Assembly: GCA_947685225.1 (NCBI GenBank)
Contig: CANTUV010000062.1
Coordinates: 18,868,501-18,932,500 of the forward strand
Length of the DNA: 64,000 nt
Source of the DNA: Garcia nutans
Lineage: Eukaryota; Streptophyta; Magnoliopsida; Malpighiales; Euphorbiaceae
Direction of reading: 5' to 3'
The position numbers were made by a program, and so were the translations under genes. The notes below the pieces were generated by a model, which did no database searches, was not told the origin of the DNA, and saw only the letters and a list, made by a program, of their open reading frames with translations. This document shows positions 9,238-20,311 of the stretch, in pieces. Within the stretch, counting starts at the first letter, position 1. Every line of letters starts with the position of its first letter.

Positions 9238-12012
9238 TGTAATATCCTCATTTATGCCCTAGAAGTTTTGCATATTGGATTGAATATATGTGTTAAATTG
9301 TAAGAGAAAAGAAATTGAGAAGAGAAAGTATATGTATATGTATTTTGGGAAGAAATAGGGTTTAGAGAAAAATTTATATGTTGTGTATATGTTAATATAT
9401 ATGACATATAAAGTGGTCAATAGGCTTGGTCAATGCAAGAGAAGATATTTATTTGAGATTGGTAAATTACTTAATTGGGCACATATAAGACAAAAAGATA
9501 ATTATGTGAATGAGGGCACTTTGGTAATTGCTTGGATAAAATCATATGGTGGATATTTAAAGAAGGTTTGACTTGTGTTTTCTTCATCATTTCTTCTTCT
9601 TCTTCTTGTTGATGGCCGGCCCTCCATAGCCAAAGAGAAAGAAAGAGACAAGTGATGGTTTTGATGATTTCAAGCTTAAATTGAAGAAAGATTAAGTGTT
9701 CAAGTGTTGATTTAAGAAGTTTTTAACTAAGGTAAGATCTTTTCCCTAATTTCTTCAATTCTTTTGAAGTGGTATGATTAAGTTTCTTATGGTATGATTG
9801 TAAGTATTGATTTTGCTTGATAGATGAGAAGTTGGGTTGGTGTTGGTGATGGAAGAGTAAGATTGGTGTTTAGTGAAATTGTTTCTGTTTTAGGATTAGT
9901 AAAGGCTGTGACTTGTATGATTTTTAATTAATTTTAGAAAATGTTCTTGAAGTGAATTTTTGATATGTTGTGCCTCTATGAGTCTAGAATGACTGAAAAA
10001 TATGTTGATTCGATTTTGGAATGGTTATGAGTTTAGAAAGATTATTTTTAGTAGAACTGTTCCAGCAGGTACCTTAACTGAGACAACTATATTTCGGGAT
10101 TTTTAATAAAATGTAGAAAAATCATATCCAATTGAATTTTGGATATGTTGTTGCTTAGTGAGTCTAGTATTTGAGAAAAATAATTTAGAACCACGTTGAT
10201 TGAATTTGATTTATGGAATTCACAAAGTTCAGAACTGCTGCCAGGATGCAGGGCAATTGGGGCAGTCTGGTTAGGTGAACTATTTGACCAAGATTTTGTG
10301 TTCAGTTTAATCTGAAATTTTAAAGGGATGATTTTAAGATACAAAACTAAATTCTGTAAAAATTTTAGAATTTTTAGTCAAGTAGATTATTTTATACAAT
10401 GTTTCAAAATAAGGATAAAATGGAGTTTAAAACCAGAATGTACTATTTATGGTTAGGGTTTTAATTCTTTGTTCTTCTTGCATTGCTTTGGTTTTCCAAA
10501 GGTAGGTTGGTCCTTAAACCTAACCCTAAACACTTTAAACACACTTGAATCAATGAATGTTATAATCAATTGTTCTTTGCCCTAATTGCATTGTTGAGAT
10601 TGAACAATGTTATGTTGTGCATTGTGAATGGTAATGTGTTTCATGAGTAATGTGGAATGAAATGTTGATAGTTATGAATGATGCTATGTGAGATATAATG
10701 TGATCGTGGATGAAATATATATATATACTTGAATAATGAGATGTTATATTGTGAAATGAAATGTGAAGCCATTGTTATTGGCTAAGATGATGTAATTGAA
10801 AGAAAGAAGGCATGTTTGCCTAAATGTGATGAGAATTGAGAATGGAAATGAATTGTTTGTTTAATATGTTATTCAGTTTCAGAGTTCTGGATTTGGGTGG
10901 CATGCCTAAGAAATGATGAAAGGTAACAGTCTTGCCGGGTTGAGGACCTCCTCATAGGTGTTGAGTTGATGGTCCACGAGACTGGGTCTGTTACACTATG
11001 AGATATATGATTTGTAACAGTCTTGCCGGGTTGAGGATCTCCTCATATGTGTTGAGTTGATGATCCAAGAGACTGGGTCTGTTACACTATCCATGGATAG
11101 AGATACATGTATATACATTGCCTACGGGCGTGATTATTGTGACTATGAACCAAAGCAGTAACTCTGAACTCTGAATATCGTATTAAATACTTGTTGGGCC
11201 CATAGGTGTCAAGGTTATATGAATGTCCTAAATAATGTTATGAGTTTAATGAAATGAGATGTTGGTTATGGAGTATGATTGATTAATGTTGAATGTGAAA
11301 AGATGTTAAAATGTGGTATGCTCATATGACTATGATTTGTGAAATGCATAATTGTGTGGTTAACTTTATATTTATGATGTTGATCTTATCAATAACATAT
11401 GTGGCATTGCATTTCATTAAAGCATACCGTTAGCATGTTTTATCTTACTAAGCCGTTGGCTTAGCGCGATAGTGTTTAATCGCGCAGGTAGTAGAGTGGA
11501 TAGAGTTGAACCCGAGAGTTCATCAAGACCTAGTGAGAGTAGACCTTGAAGAATCCATTTTGGGAGCTTAAAGATCAGAGCAGACTTGCCAATCATGTAT
11601 AAATTTTATGTGTTGTAAAACTTGAGTTTTGATGTATATGAATTTGTAAATATGTAAATATTTTATAACTTCCGCTGTGTAATATTTAAATATGGGGGTT
11701 GTCACAAAACCTTTATTTTATGTTGTACTAGAAGTGTAAATCCTTTTTGCAGGTTGTAGTTGAGGTTACAAGGGGGATTTATTGGGAGTGTACTGAGAAT
11801 GATTTTGTTTGCATTGGTTTGTGTAAAATGTTTTTAAAAATAAGAAAAAAACCGGTTTTGTCGACACTTGGGACTCAATTTTTAGGCGAAACTATGGCAA
11901 AAATTTTGTAAAAATCGGAACTAAAATTTGACTAAGTAAAATTGGTAGCAACATTAGGTTAGTGTGGCGCCTCTACTCAGCTTACATATGTAGGTTGGGA
12001 AGGTGTGTTACA
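9238..12012 (+). repeat. 3' LTR of element A
   Basis: This 2775-bp copy of 1662-4440 differs by about nine substitutions and indels of 1, 2 and 1 bp. It ends GTGTGTTACA and is followed by the GAATT duplication. It repeats the 73-nt pair, the hairpin pair and the 62-codon spurious ORF. No gene is seen. Confidence 0.95.
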
Positions 12013-12017
12013 GAATT
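12013..12017. repeat. Right target-site duplication of element A (GAATT)
   Basis: This matches 1657-1661 exactly. The LTR X sequence resumes immediately with the CTTGAAGCC repeats. Confidence 0.95.
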
Positions 12018-12225
12018 GATCCTTGAAGCCAAGTTGGGTTGAAGTTTAACATGTTTTACTCCCCTTGAAGCTTGGTTGGGTCTAGTCCTTGAAGCCTAAT
12101 TGAGATGTTACAACCCTTGAAGCTAGGTTGGATTGGTTCTTGAAGCCAAGTTGGGTTGATACTTAGCATGCTTTGTTCCCCTTGAAGCTTGGTTGAACCT
12201 AAATCCTTGAAGCCTAGTTGGGTCT
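12018..12225 (+). repeat. CTTGAAGCC..AGTTGGGTT subrepeats of LTR X
   Basis: CCTTGAAGCCAAGTTGGGTTG-like units of about 20-30 bases recur six or more times. They occupy the LTR slot that holds the 73-nt TAACAGTC repeats in A and S. Element E has the same units at 61675-61840. Confidence 0.8.
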
Positions 12226-13100
12226 ATGATAATGATAAATGTGATAACAAAACCAAAGCATTAACTCTGAAAATTGAATGGCATATTAGTGTCTTTTGGG
12301 CCCGAGTCTGTCGTTGTTGTCAATGTGATATACAAATGTTGAAATAATTGAGTGATGAGATCTATGATTGACTTTGTTGGAAATGTGATTCATGATTGGT
12401 GAATTGTGAACAAAACAATGTTATGAAGTATGTGGTGTAATGTGTGTATCGATATATTGATTGTGAGTGTTAGTGATGGGTTATGATTGGTGAATTGTGA
12501 ATTAAACAATGTTATGAAGTATGATGTGTAATGTGTATATTGATATATTGATTGTGGTTGGTGATAATAATATGTATATAATATATGAAATTAGTTGAGA
12601 TATATGAAAGGTGCAATTCAAAAGGAGAAATTAATGGTACATGGAAGTGATATTTCATTATATGTTAGAATTTCTATAATGTATGTTTATATGTTATATT
12701 TGTACTACTAAGCTCTCGGGCTTAGCGCGGATGTGTAATCGCGCAGGTGACTAGGTGGAAGATATGAAGTCTTTTGTTATGCCACGAGAAGAGTAAGAGT
12801 TTGTCGAGACCAACTAGAGGGTGATGCATACATGTATAATTTTTAATTATGATGTTTTTCTGATAAGAGTATATTTATATGTATATATGAAGTTTTGATA
12901 AAGATAAGATTATGACATATATGTAAGATCATTAAAAGTATAATGATTTTGTAATTGTTCTTTAAATTTATGTATTGTGGTTTGAACTCTTTTAAAGGTT
13001 TTAAAAATGTATCGAAAAGTGACATCCTTATACTTTATATACTTACTGTATGTGTACCAGGTATATGTATAGTACTTATATGGAGTATCGGGGTGTTACA
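12018..13100 (+). mobile_element. Chromovirus-type LTR X, right portion
   Basis: This continues LTR X after element A and ends GGGTGTTACA at 13100. It holds the AACTCTGAA motif at 12263-12271, partner of TTCAGAGTT at 1597-1605, and the double hairpin at 12708-12744. The following sequence is Athila G, without a PBS, so this end is an LTR/host junction. The last 300 bases differ clearly from S and E, so X is a related but distinct subfamily. Confidence 0.85.
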
Positions 13101-14654
13101 CAACCTTAACTAAAATTCCAGCATATAGATGAAATACTTAAAGAGTCAGACATAAATAATTGCAATTTCCTTCAATCAAGGATTTTCTTAACTCATTCAT
13201 TAATCCAAACATACAAATCTTATCTCTCAACTAAGTGTTTCACTCGATTTCAAAGGTTAATCACTCATACCACTCATGAGTGCATACTGCCATAAACTTG
13301 CTTAATTATCCAATCTCCCTCACTGATTTTCTCAAGAAATAATCCGAAGGTCTTTTATTTGGATGTAATGGGGCTAAGGTAAGGTGTGAGAAAAGACATT
13401 TAAGCTGGAGCATCAAGAAATAGAGTATCTAAATTAGACACTATTCTTGCTAAGAATTTCATAACTCCTTCAAATAGCATACTCACCAACCCTTAACAAT
13501 CTTACATACTTGCACACTAAAAGAAAAGTAATGAGTCAAAATTCCTCTAAGGCTAGAAAATATATGAACTTTGTATATATATATCTCCCCCTTTTTTTTT
13601 TTACTTTTTCTTTTTCTTCTTCTTCTCTTTTTTTTATTATTATATTTTTTTATTTTTATCAGCATTTTTTTTTATTTTTTTAATAATATAAATATACAAA
13701 GTATAAACTTACATGGAACATCTAGCTTAAAATGTAGAGGAAAAGAATAATGACTCTTAATCAAATACAATATGCAAAGTATGCATTTCAACCCTCAATT
13801 AGGAATTCCATATTATTTTTTTTTACTTACCCCACACTTGAAATAAACTACCCTATTGTCAAATCATAAAACTCCATTCCTTAATGCATAGGTATGATGA
13901 TAATAAGAACATGTTAAGTTGAGAATTGTGTTAATCAAACAAGAAATGGTCAATGGCTCAACTTGGCTCACTAAGGAAATCAATATTAAGGGAAGTCTCT
14001 TTAAGCTAAAGGGGCTAACCTAATTTGCCTTCATCATTTTAAAACTTGAGATTAAATCATAATGTAAGTTCAATAAGTATGCAAAAGCAAACTCTAGAGA
14101 TGCAACATCATGAAGGTGCACACTTAAGAAAAGAAAATCAATTGACCAAAAATATCAAATTTTATGAGGCTCAAAACTCACACAGATGGGTTCACAAAGA
14201 TTTATATGTCATGAATTGCAGAATGCGAAAATTAATCCCGAATGAATTCAAATGCTCATTTCTATGCTGATACCAAAGTCTCAACTATAATGCTAGAATT
14301 AAAGAAAAGATCAATAAATTTTCAACAATTATGCCATGCACAACAAATACAATAAACAAAACAACCACAATAAGCAAAACAAGAATTAAAGGAAAGCTTA
14401 AAGAGTACCCCACACTTAAAATTTACATTGTCCTCAATGTAAAACAAGAATAATAAATAAAAAGAGTCAAAGGACAACCTGTCTTCCATCGTACCTGGTA
14501 AGGCAAAATCCTAGCTTTCCATCACAAACACAAAAGTTCAAAAATAAGAGTACAATATAAAAATAAAATATCTAAATACAAAACGTTAACATTAAAACAA
14601 AAACGAAAAATAAAACAAAAGTACACTAAATAAAATAAAACAAGGACTGAAAAT
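13101..14654 (-). other. 3' non-coding region of Athila-like element G
   Basis: About 1.5 kb of AT-rich sequence without a credible ORF. It contains CCCCACACTT blocks near 13832 and 14407, which I recall from eudicot Athila 3' regions. It also has a long pyrimidine tract (13586-13680), which is purine on the element's sense strand and includes GGGGGAGATATATA. That tract resembles a PPT, but no LTR start follows it, so I do not call it one. The 3' LTR is not visible in the window. Confidence 0.55.
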
Positions 14655-15744
14655 CTATGGAAAATGTGGGCGGGAAGATGATGCAGCTGAGGGATGGAGA
14701 CTCAAGATCGTCACAAGGTTACTGTTAATCTGTTCCATCTGCTGTAAGATTTCAGCATGGTTACGGTCTACCTTGCTATCCAGTCGATCTACTTTGCCCT
14801 CCAGGGCCTCAATCCTCAGAAGTACCTCTTGATGTTTCGAGACCGGAGCATCCTCATCTAGACCTAAAGAATCTGAGTCTGACTCCTCTTCAACCCGGTC
14901 TCTCTTCTGCCTGTCCCCCGGTGCTTCAGGCTCAGCTGAAGGCATCACAAAAGTCCCTCTCCTATGCACCACCATGTGCATCTTCTCAAGGGTAGCTAAA
15001 TCCAAGGAATCATTACCCAAAATTCTAGTCATCCGAGTAGTACTCGTGTCAAAATCCTCAACAAGGGCTACTGCTAATGTAGTGATCAATCCTCCAACAC
15101 AAATAGCCCCCCTCCTTTTATTAGCTACAGTATCAAAAATATCGGCTAACCAATAGCCGGCACTAATATTCATTTCATTCAAAACACAATCCAAGAAAAA
15201 TAGCTCACTCGACTCAACCACACCCGGGCTCTCCTTCCGAGCAAAGAACCCACATGATATAAACCTGTGCAAATATCTCAAAGTAGGGTTCCGTAATTTA
15301 GATGCTTTGGCCGATTTGGCCACATAAGTACCCGAGCCTAAGGCTCCCCAAGCAAATTGTTGTCTAAAATCTTTGGGTATCGATCTTTCCCCATGCTGAT
15401 GAAAACCATAGATATCATTCAACTGATCAATAGTAAGCACAAATGATCTACCCATTAATTTAAACAACAGTCTCCTGCATATTTTCTTATCATCTCTTTC
15501 CACCTTAAGAGTTGTCAAAAATTCTAGGGTAAGCTCCTCAAACTGCAAAGGTCTCAATGAGACAAAAGTCTCCCACAGTTCTAATTTGCAAAGCATATAG
15601 AGATTCGTCATTCACATACCTTGTTAGGAAAAAACCCCGAGCCAAAAGAGTTGCCCTCTTAAAAGATAAAGTTGAGGAAGAGGAAGAAGCTCCTTCGATA
15701 GATTTCTTCTTCTTGCGGTATGAGACAGTTTTAGTTCTTGGCAT
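14655..15744 (-). pseudogene. Athila-type ORF1/env-position protein, frameshifted
   Basis: The ATG at 15744-15742 opens a basic, serine-rich start (MPRTKTVSYRKKKKS). The phase changes near 15600, and the rest runs in another frame to the TAG at 14657-14655 for about 318 codons. The middle (CRRLLFKLMGRSFVLTIDQL) resembles the protein found downstream of pol in Athila elements, called ATHILA ORF-1 or putative plant transposon protein. I see no signal peptide or membrane segment, so an envelope role is not supported. The C-terminus has a coiled-coil-like heptad stretch (RIEALEGKVDRLDSKVDR). A palindromic array and a TATA-like box lie upstream, so it may once have had its own promoter. Function is unknown. 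Confidence 0.7.
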
Positions 15745-15956
15745 CTTGAGATCTGAAAAATTAACACCCAAAACTGAATTAAATCAAAATAATACGAGTA
15801 AAGAGGAAGTTTTAAGTGATTATCTCAAGTTTTAATGGAAGAGGTGGAGTTTTGAAATCAAAAGCTATGGTTTTGGTGTTACAAAGAGCGAGAGAACGAA
15901 AGAGATGAAGAATAGGAAATTAGGGATTTATGAAAAGAAACTGGGCTAGATCGGGT

Positions 15957-15966
15957 TTTTAAAAGT
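15957..15966 (-). promoter_or_regulatory. TATA-like box before the Athila accessory ORF
   Basis: The minus strand reads CTTTTAAAAA here, about 15 bp downstream of the palindromic array and 210 bp upstream of the ORF ATG. A pyrimidine-rich leader follows (CATCTCTTTCGTTCTCTCGC). The arrangement resembles that in the same element's LTR. No transcription data are available. Confidence 0.4.
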
Positions 15967-15980
15967 GTAAAATTGAGGTG

Positions 15981-16240
15981 ACACGGCCGTGTGTGTGTGG
16001 ACTTGGCCGTGTTTGTGTGTGAAAGTGAAGGGACACGGCCAAGTGGAGAGCACACGGCCGTGTCTAATGATCTTGGGGGACACGGCCAGGTGACTTGGCC
16101 GTGTCCCCTGGGTGTGTCCAATTCTGTACAAAATTTGCAAAATTGATCAATTTATTTTTTTATTTTTTTTTTCCAAAAAGCTTGGCCGTGTCCAGCGTGT
16201 GACACCGCCAAGGGACACGGCCAAGTCCTTTGGCCGTGTC
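15981..16240. repeat. Internal GACACGGCC/GGCCGTGTC array of Athila G
   Basis: About ten copies in both orientations, including GACACGGCCGTGTG and GGCCGTGTCCCC, lie between integrase and the accessory ORF. The same module fills part of this element's LTR (25610-26026). Overlapping ORFs on both strands are artefacts of the repeat. Confidence 0.9.
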
Positions 16241-16435
16241 ACCTACTGCCTTTTTATTAACTTTTACCCCTTTTTTTTAACAATTTTGCAAACCTTCTTC
16301 TTTAAACACCCTGAAACACAAAGTAAAGAAAAACCGATCAAAGCACAGTCCATTTATTTAAACCGAACATAAAATCAATACTCGCTAAATTTAAAATTAC
16401 AACTATGAAAAATAAATGCAAACTGATGGGTTGCC

Positions 16436-16440
16436 TCCCA
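16436..16440. repeat. Target-site duplication of solo LTR S (TCCCA), left copy
   Basis: TCCCA here is repeated at 19021-19025. Removing S and one copy restores a continuous Athila sequence across the site. Confidence 0.95.
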
Positions 16441-17338
16441 TGTAATATCCTCATATATGGCCTAAAAGTTTTGATTAAGTTGTTGATGTTGTTGTTATTG
16501 TTGTTGTAGTGATATATTGGATTGAATATATGTGTTAAATTGTAAGAGAAAAGATATTGGAAAGTGAATGCTTGTGTATATGTGTTTTGGGGAAAAGAAT
16601 TAGGGTTTAGAGAGAATGGTATATGTTGTGTATATGATGATATATATAACATATAAATTGGTCAAATATAGAGTCAATATAAGAGGATATTTTATGGGAA
16701 TGTGCAATTACATATAAGGGCTTATATGAGACAAAAAGTTAGTTATATGATTGAGGGCATTTTGGTAATTGCTTGGATAAGATCACTTGGTGGAGATTAA
16801 AAGCAAAATTTGACTTTGTGTCTTCATCATTTCCTTCTTTCTTTCAAGAAGTGGCCGGCTCTCCAAAAACCAAAAGGAAAGAGAGGTGTTCTTGATGCTT
16901 GAAGCAAATTGAAGAAGCAATCAAAGGACTTGGTTAAAGATTTATGAAATTTCTTCATTTGAGGTAAGATCTTTTCCTTGATTTCTTCTTTTCTTTTGAA
17001 GGGGTGTTTGAAGTGAATTAGGGTTGGTAGGATTTGATGATGAGATGTGTTTGTGTTGTGTTTTCAAGTGTTAAATTGGTTTTAAGTTAATAGGTGTTGT
17101 TGTTGGAAGTAGTAGGATGTTGATTTTGGAAGATGGAGAAGGATGTTGGTTTTAGGGTTTTGAAGTGGTTGTGTTTAATTGTGATGTTAATGTGTTATTA
17201 AAGTGATTATTGTGATGATTGTGTAAGATATGTGTTTATGTTGTTGAGTATACCCATTTGAATGAATTTGTGTTGTGCATGATGTGTTAAAATGCATTTA
17301 GAAGATTGTTGGACACATTTAGGGCTTGGTTTTCAAAT

Positions 17339-17574
17339 GACACGGCCAAAAGCAAGGAGAGACACGGCCAAATCAAGAAAACTTGGGCGTGTTGGAAGGA
17401 TTTTTGGGAGACATGGCCGTGTCTATTGCCTATGTTCACTACTGGATGTTGGTGTTGGGAGACACGGCCACAAGCTTGGCCGTGTCCCTTGCCCGTGTTG
17501 CCTACTGTCAAATTGAGGTTGAGTGACACGGCCACAAGCTTGGCCGTGTCCCTCAAGTGGGCTGCCCGTGTCCC
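17339..17574. repeat. GACACGGCC/GGCCGTGTC array in solo LTR S
   Basis: Alternating GACACGGCC and TTGGCCGTGTCCC copies, including GACACGGCCACAAGCTTGGC followed by CGTGTCCC, which forms a longer imperfect palindrome and occurs twice. The layout matches E at 61059-61230 closely. Confidence 0.9.
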
Positions 17575-18063
17575 TCAAATGTGTTGGTTAGGGTTTTTAT
17601 TCTTTGTTCTAATTGCATTGTTATGATTCTACAAAGGTATTTTGGTACCTAAACCTAAACATAAACACTTTAAACATACTTTAAACAAAGAATGCCCTAA
17701 TCAAATGGATGTGGAAGATCTTAAAAATATGAATGATGTAGATTGTTCTTTGCCCTAATTGCATTGTTGAGATTGAACAATGGTATGTTATATGTAATGT
17801 GAATCTTGTAAATGATAATGTGTGTTATGGATAATGTATGTTGAGATGTTATATGCAAAATATGAATTGAGATGTGAAATGTGATGTAAAGCCATTGTGA
17901 TTGGCTATGATGATATAATTGAATAATGTATGGCATGTTTGCCTAATTGATGAGGAAGATTGAGAAAGAGTTTGATAAAGAGAATAATGAAATAAGTGTA
18001 TGCTTAATATGATATTCAGTTTCAGAGTTCTGGTTTTTGGAGGCATGCCTATTTAATGAAAGG

Positions 18064-18241
18064 TAACAGTCTTGCCGGGTTGAGGATCTCTTCAAATTGA
18101 GTCGAATTGAGGTCCAAGAGACTGGGTCTGTTACACTATGATAATTGATATTATGAGATATTTGATTTGTAACAGTCTTGCCGGGTTGAGGATATCCTCG
18201 AGTTAGATGAGTTGATGATCCAAGAGACCGGGTCTGTTACG
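18064..18241 (+). repeat. TAACAGTC tandem pair in solo LTR S
   Basis: Two units starting GTAACAGTCTTGCCGGG at about 18063 and 18169, each ending GGGTCTGTTAC, homologous to the pair in element A. They lie between the TTCAGAGTT (18021-18029) and AACTCTGAA (18315-18323) motifs. Confidence 0.85.
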
Positions 18242-19069
18242 CTATCCATGGATAGAGATATATATGTATATGTTGCCTACGGGCTTGATAATTGTGTTTA
18301 TGAACCAAAGCAGTAACTCTGAATTCTGAATATCGTATTAAGTACTTGATGGGCCCATAGGTGTCTAGGTTTTATGTATACCATAAAGGATATTCTAATG
18401 TAATGAAATGTTAATATTACTTAAATGATAAAACGAACTATTCACAGAATATTGTCTGTTGAATATGATCTTTATTGATTGAGTGTGTATCATTGATGTT
18501 GATTTGTTAATACATATATGAAACATTGCATTGCACTAAAGCATAACATTAGCATGAATTGTCTTACTAAGCCCTTGGCTTAGCGCGATAGTGTTTAATC
18601 GCGCAGGTAATAAAGTTGAACCCGAGAGTTCTTCGAGACCCAGTGAGAGTAGACATTGAAGAGTGGATATTGGGACTTAAAGATCAGAGGAGATTTGCCA
18701 ATCATGTACTACTTCTTTATATTTTGAAAAGTTTTGTTTATAATGTAAATATATGTATAATTGTAAATATGTATTCAAATGTTTTCATATAGGTAAATAT
18801 TTTCTGGATTCTGCTGCGTATTAACTAAATGTATTTATATATCTATTTTGTTTTATATTACAAATTGATGACTTATTTTCTGTAATGTATATGAGAAAGA
18901 TGATGGTATTATTTAAAATGTTTTGAATGTTAATAAAATCCGTAGCATTCCTATATTCGATACATGTATACTACATTGTGGTGTATGTAGTGTGTATGTA
19001 TTGGGTGTGGGGGTGTTACATCCCATTTAGCGCTTCTTTAATGTCATATAGCTGGACATCATGCAAGGC

Positions 19070-20305
19070 CTAGGGATCATGAATCAAAGTACTGTCAATG
19101 ACCCTCACTTCCTGAAATCCTTCATTGTATGGCTTAACTCTCTGTCCATTCACTTTGAAAGTCTCACCTGTTCTAGAGTTAAGTAATTCAATTGTACCAG
19201 AAGGATATACCTGAGTTATCTCGAAAGGACCACTCCATCGAGACTTGAGTTTACCTGGAAAAAGACGGAGTCTTGAGTTAAAAAGTAAAACCTTCATACC
19301 TGGACTCAATGTCTTTCGCACTATAATTCTGTCATGAAGTGCTTTAGTGCGATCCTTGTAAATTCTCGAGCTCTCATAAGCCTCATTCCTTAGCTCATCT
19401 AACTCTAAAATTTGCAGAAATCTTTCTCTCTTTGCTTTGTCCAAGTCCAAATTCAGAGTCTTGATTGCCCAATATGCTCTGTGCTCCAACTCCACTGGTA
19501 AGTGACAAGCTTTTCCAAACACCAATCGATATGGACTCATACCTAGAGGAGTTTTGAAAGCAGTCCGATATGCCCATAGTGCATCGTGCAATCTGTTTGC
19601 CCAATCCTTCCTGGATGTGTTGACTGTTTTCTCCAGAATTCCTTTTAGCTGCTTGTTCGATGTTTCCACTTGTCCAGAAGTCTGTGGATAGTATGGGGTT
19701 GACACCTTGTGCTTCACGCCAGATTTGTGCATTAACTTCTCAAAAAGCCTGTTGCAAAAATGACTCCCCCCATCACTGACTATCACCCTTGGTGTGCCAA
19801 ACCTGCTAAGAATGTTTTCCTTCACAAATTTAACAACAATATTAGCATCATTAGTACGGGTGGGGATTGCCTCCACCCATTTGGAAACATAATCAACAGC
19901 AACTAAAATGTATTCATAACCAAAGGACTTGGGGAAAGGACCCATGAAGTCTATTCCCCACACATCAAACAGTTCAACAACAATATATGACTGAAGGGGC
20001 ATTTCATTCCTCCTCACAATGTTACCTACTCTTTGGCAATGATCACAGTGTTTACAATAGTCTTGAGCATCTTTAAATAAAGTAGGCCAGTAAAAACCAC
20101 TTTGAAGCACCTTTTCTGCAGTCTTTCTTCCTCCAAAATGACCCCCACAGTGAAGGTCATGACAAAATTGAAGAACACTCAGTTGTTCTTCCTCAGATAC
20201 ACACCTGCGAACTATCTCATCTTTGCATATCCGGAATAGATAATGTTCATCCCAAAAATAAAACTTACTCAAGTGTAGAAACCTTTTCTTTTCCTGAAAG
20301 GACAT
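19070..20305 (-). CDS. Athila-like integrase (C-terminal Pol of element G)
   Basis: The HHCC zinc finger is complete (HDLHCGGHFGG, then CKHCDHCQ). The DDE core has D in WGIDFMG near residue 116, D in VSDGGSHF near residue 177 and E in SGQVETSN near residue 211. A GPF-type segment follows (RWSGPFEITQVYPSGTIEL). There is no chromodomain, as expected for the Athila/Tat side of plant gypsy. The frame is the same as in the upstream polyprotein and is split from it only by an in-frame TGA at 20311-20309. The ATG at 20305 is therefore internal rather than a natural start. Confidence 0.92.
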   Translation of the reverse strand: MSFQEKKRFLHLSKFYFWDEHYLFRICKDEIVRRCVSEEEQLSVLQFCHDLHCGGHFGGRKTAEKVLQSGFYWPTLFKDAQDYCKHCDHCQRVGNIVRRNEMPLQSYIVVELFDVWGIDFMGPFPKSFGYEYILVAVDYVSKWVEAIPTRTNDANIVVKFVKENILSRFGTPRVIVSDGGSHFCNRLFEKLMHKSGVKHKVSTPYYPQTSGQVETSNKQLKGILEKTVNTSRKDWANRLHDALWAYRTAFKTPLGMSPYRLVFGKACHLPVELEHRAYWAIKTLNLDLDKAKRERFLQILELDELRNEAYESSRIYKDRTKALHDRIIVRKTLSPGMKVLLFNSRLRLFPGKLKSRWSGPFEITQVYPSGTIELLNSRTGETFKVNGQRVKPYNEGFQEVRVIDSTLIHDP

Positions 20306-20311
20306 GTTAGA

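Larger units (their letters stand above)
1662..12012 (+). mobile_element. Element A: Tekay-like Ty3/gypsy chromovirus, complete, frame-broken
   Basis: A 10.35-kb element in the order LTR, PBS, gag-protease-RT-RNase H, integrase-chromodomain, PPT, LTR. The C-terminal chromodomain and initiator-Met-type PBS place it among plant chromoviruses of the Tekay/Del type. By eye the LTRs differ by about nine substitutions and three small indels over 2.78 kb, so the insertion is recent. Even so, gag has a 56-bp deletion near its start relative to element E, and the frame breaks at the start of integrase. It sits inside LTR X. Confidence 0.95.
16441..19020 (+). mobile_element. Solo LTR S (chromovirus type)
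   Basis: A 2580-bp LTR running from TGTAATATCC to GGGTGTTACA, flanked by TCCCA at 16436-16440 and 19021-19025, with no internal region. This is the product expected from LTR-LTR recombination. It combines the GACACGGCC array (as in X and E) with the 73-nt TAACAGTC repeat pair (as in A). Its last 100 bases match E closely. It separates the integrase gene of Athila G from its accessory ORF. Confidence 0.95.

Noticed and set aside
13586..13680. Polypurine tract and 3' LTR start of Athila G
   Set aside because: The minus strand is purine-rich with GGGGGAGAT, but the following sequence does not match the G LTR start TGTTTTATTAG, so the real PPT is probably outside the window.
14655..15744. Envelope gene of an Athila retrovirus-like element
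   Set aside because: The position fits env, but no signal peptide, transmembrane segment or cysteine pattern was seen, so only an accessory ORF is claimed.
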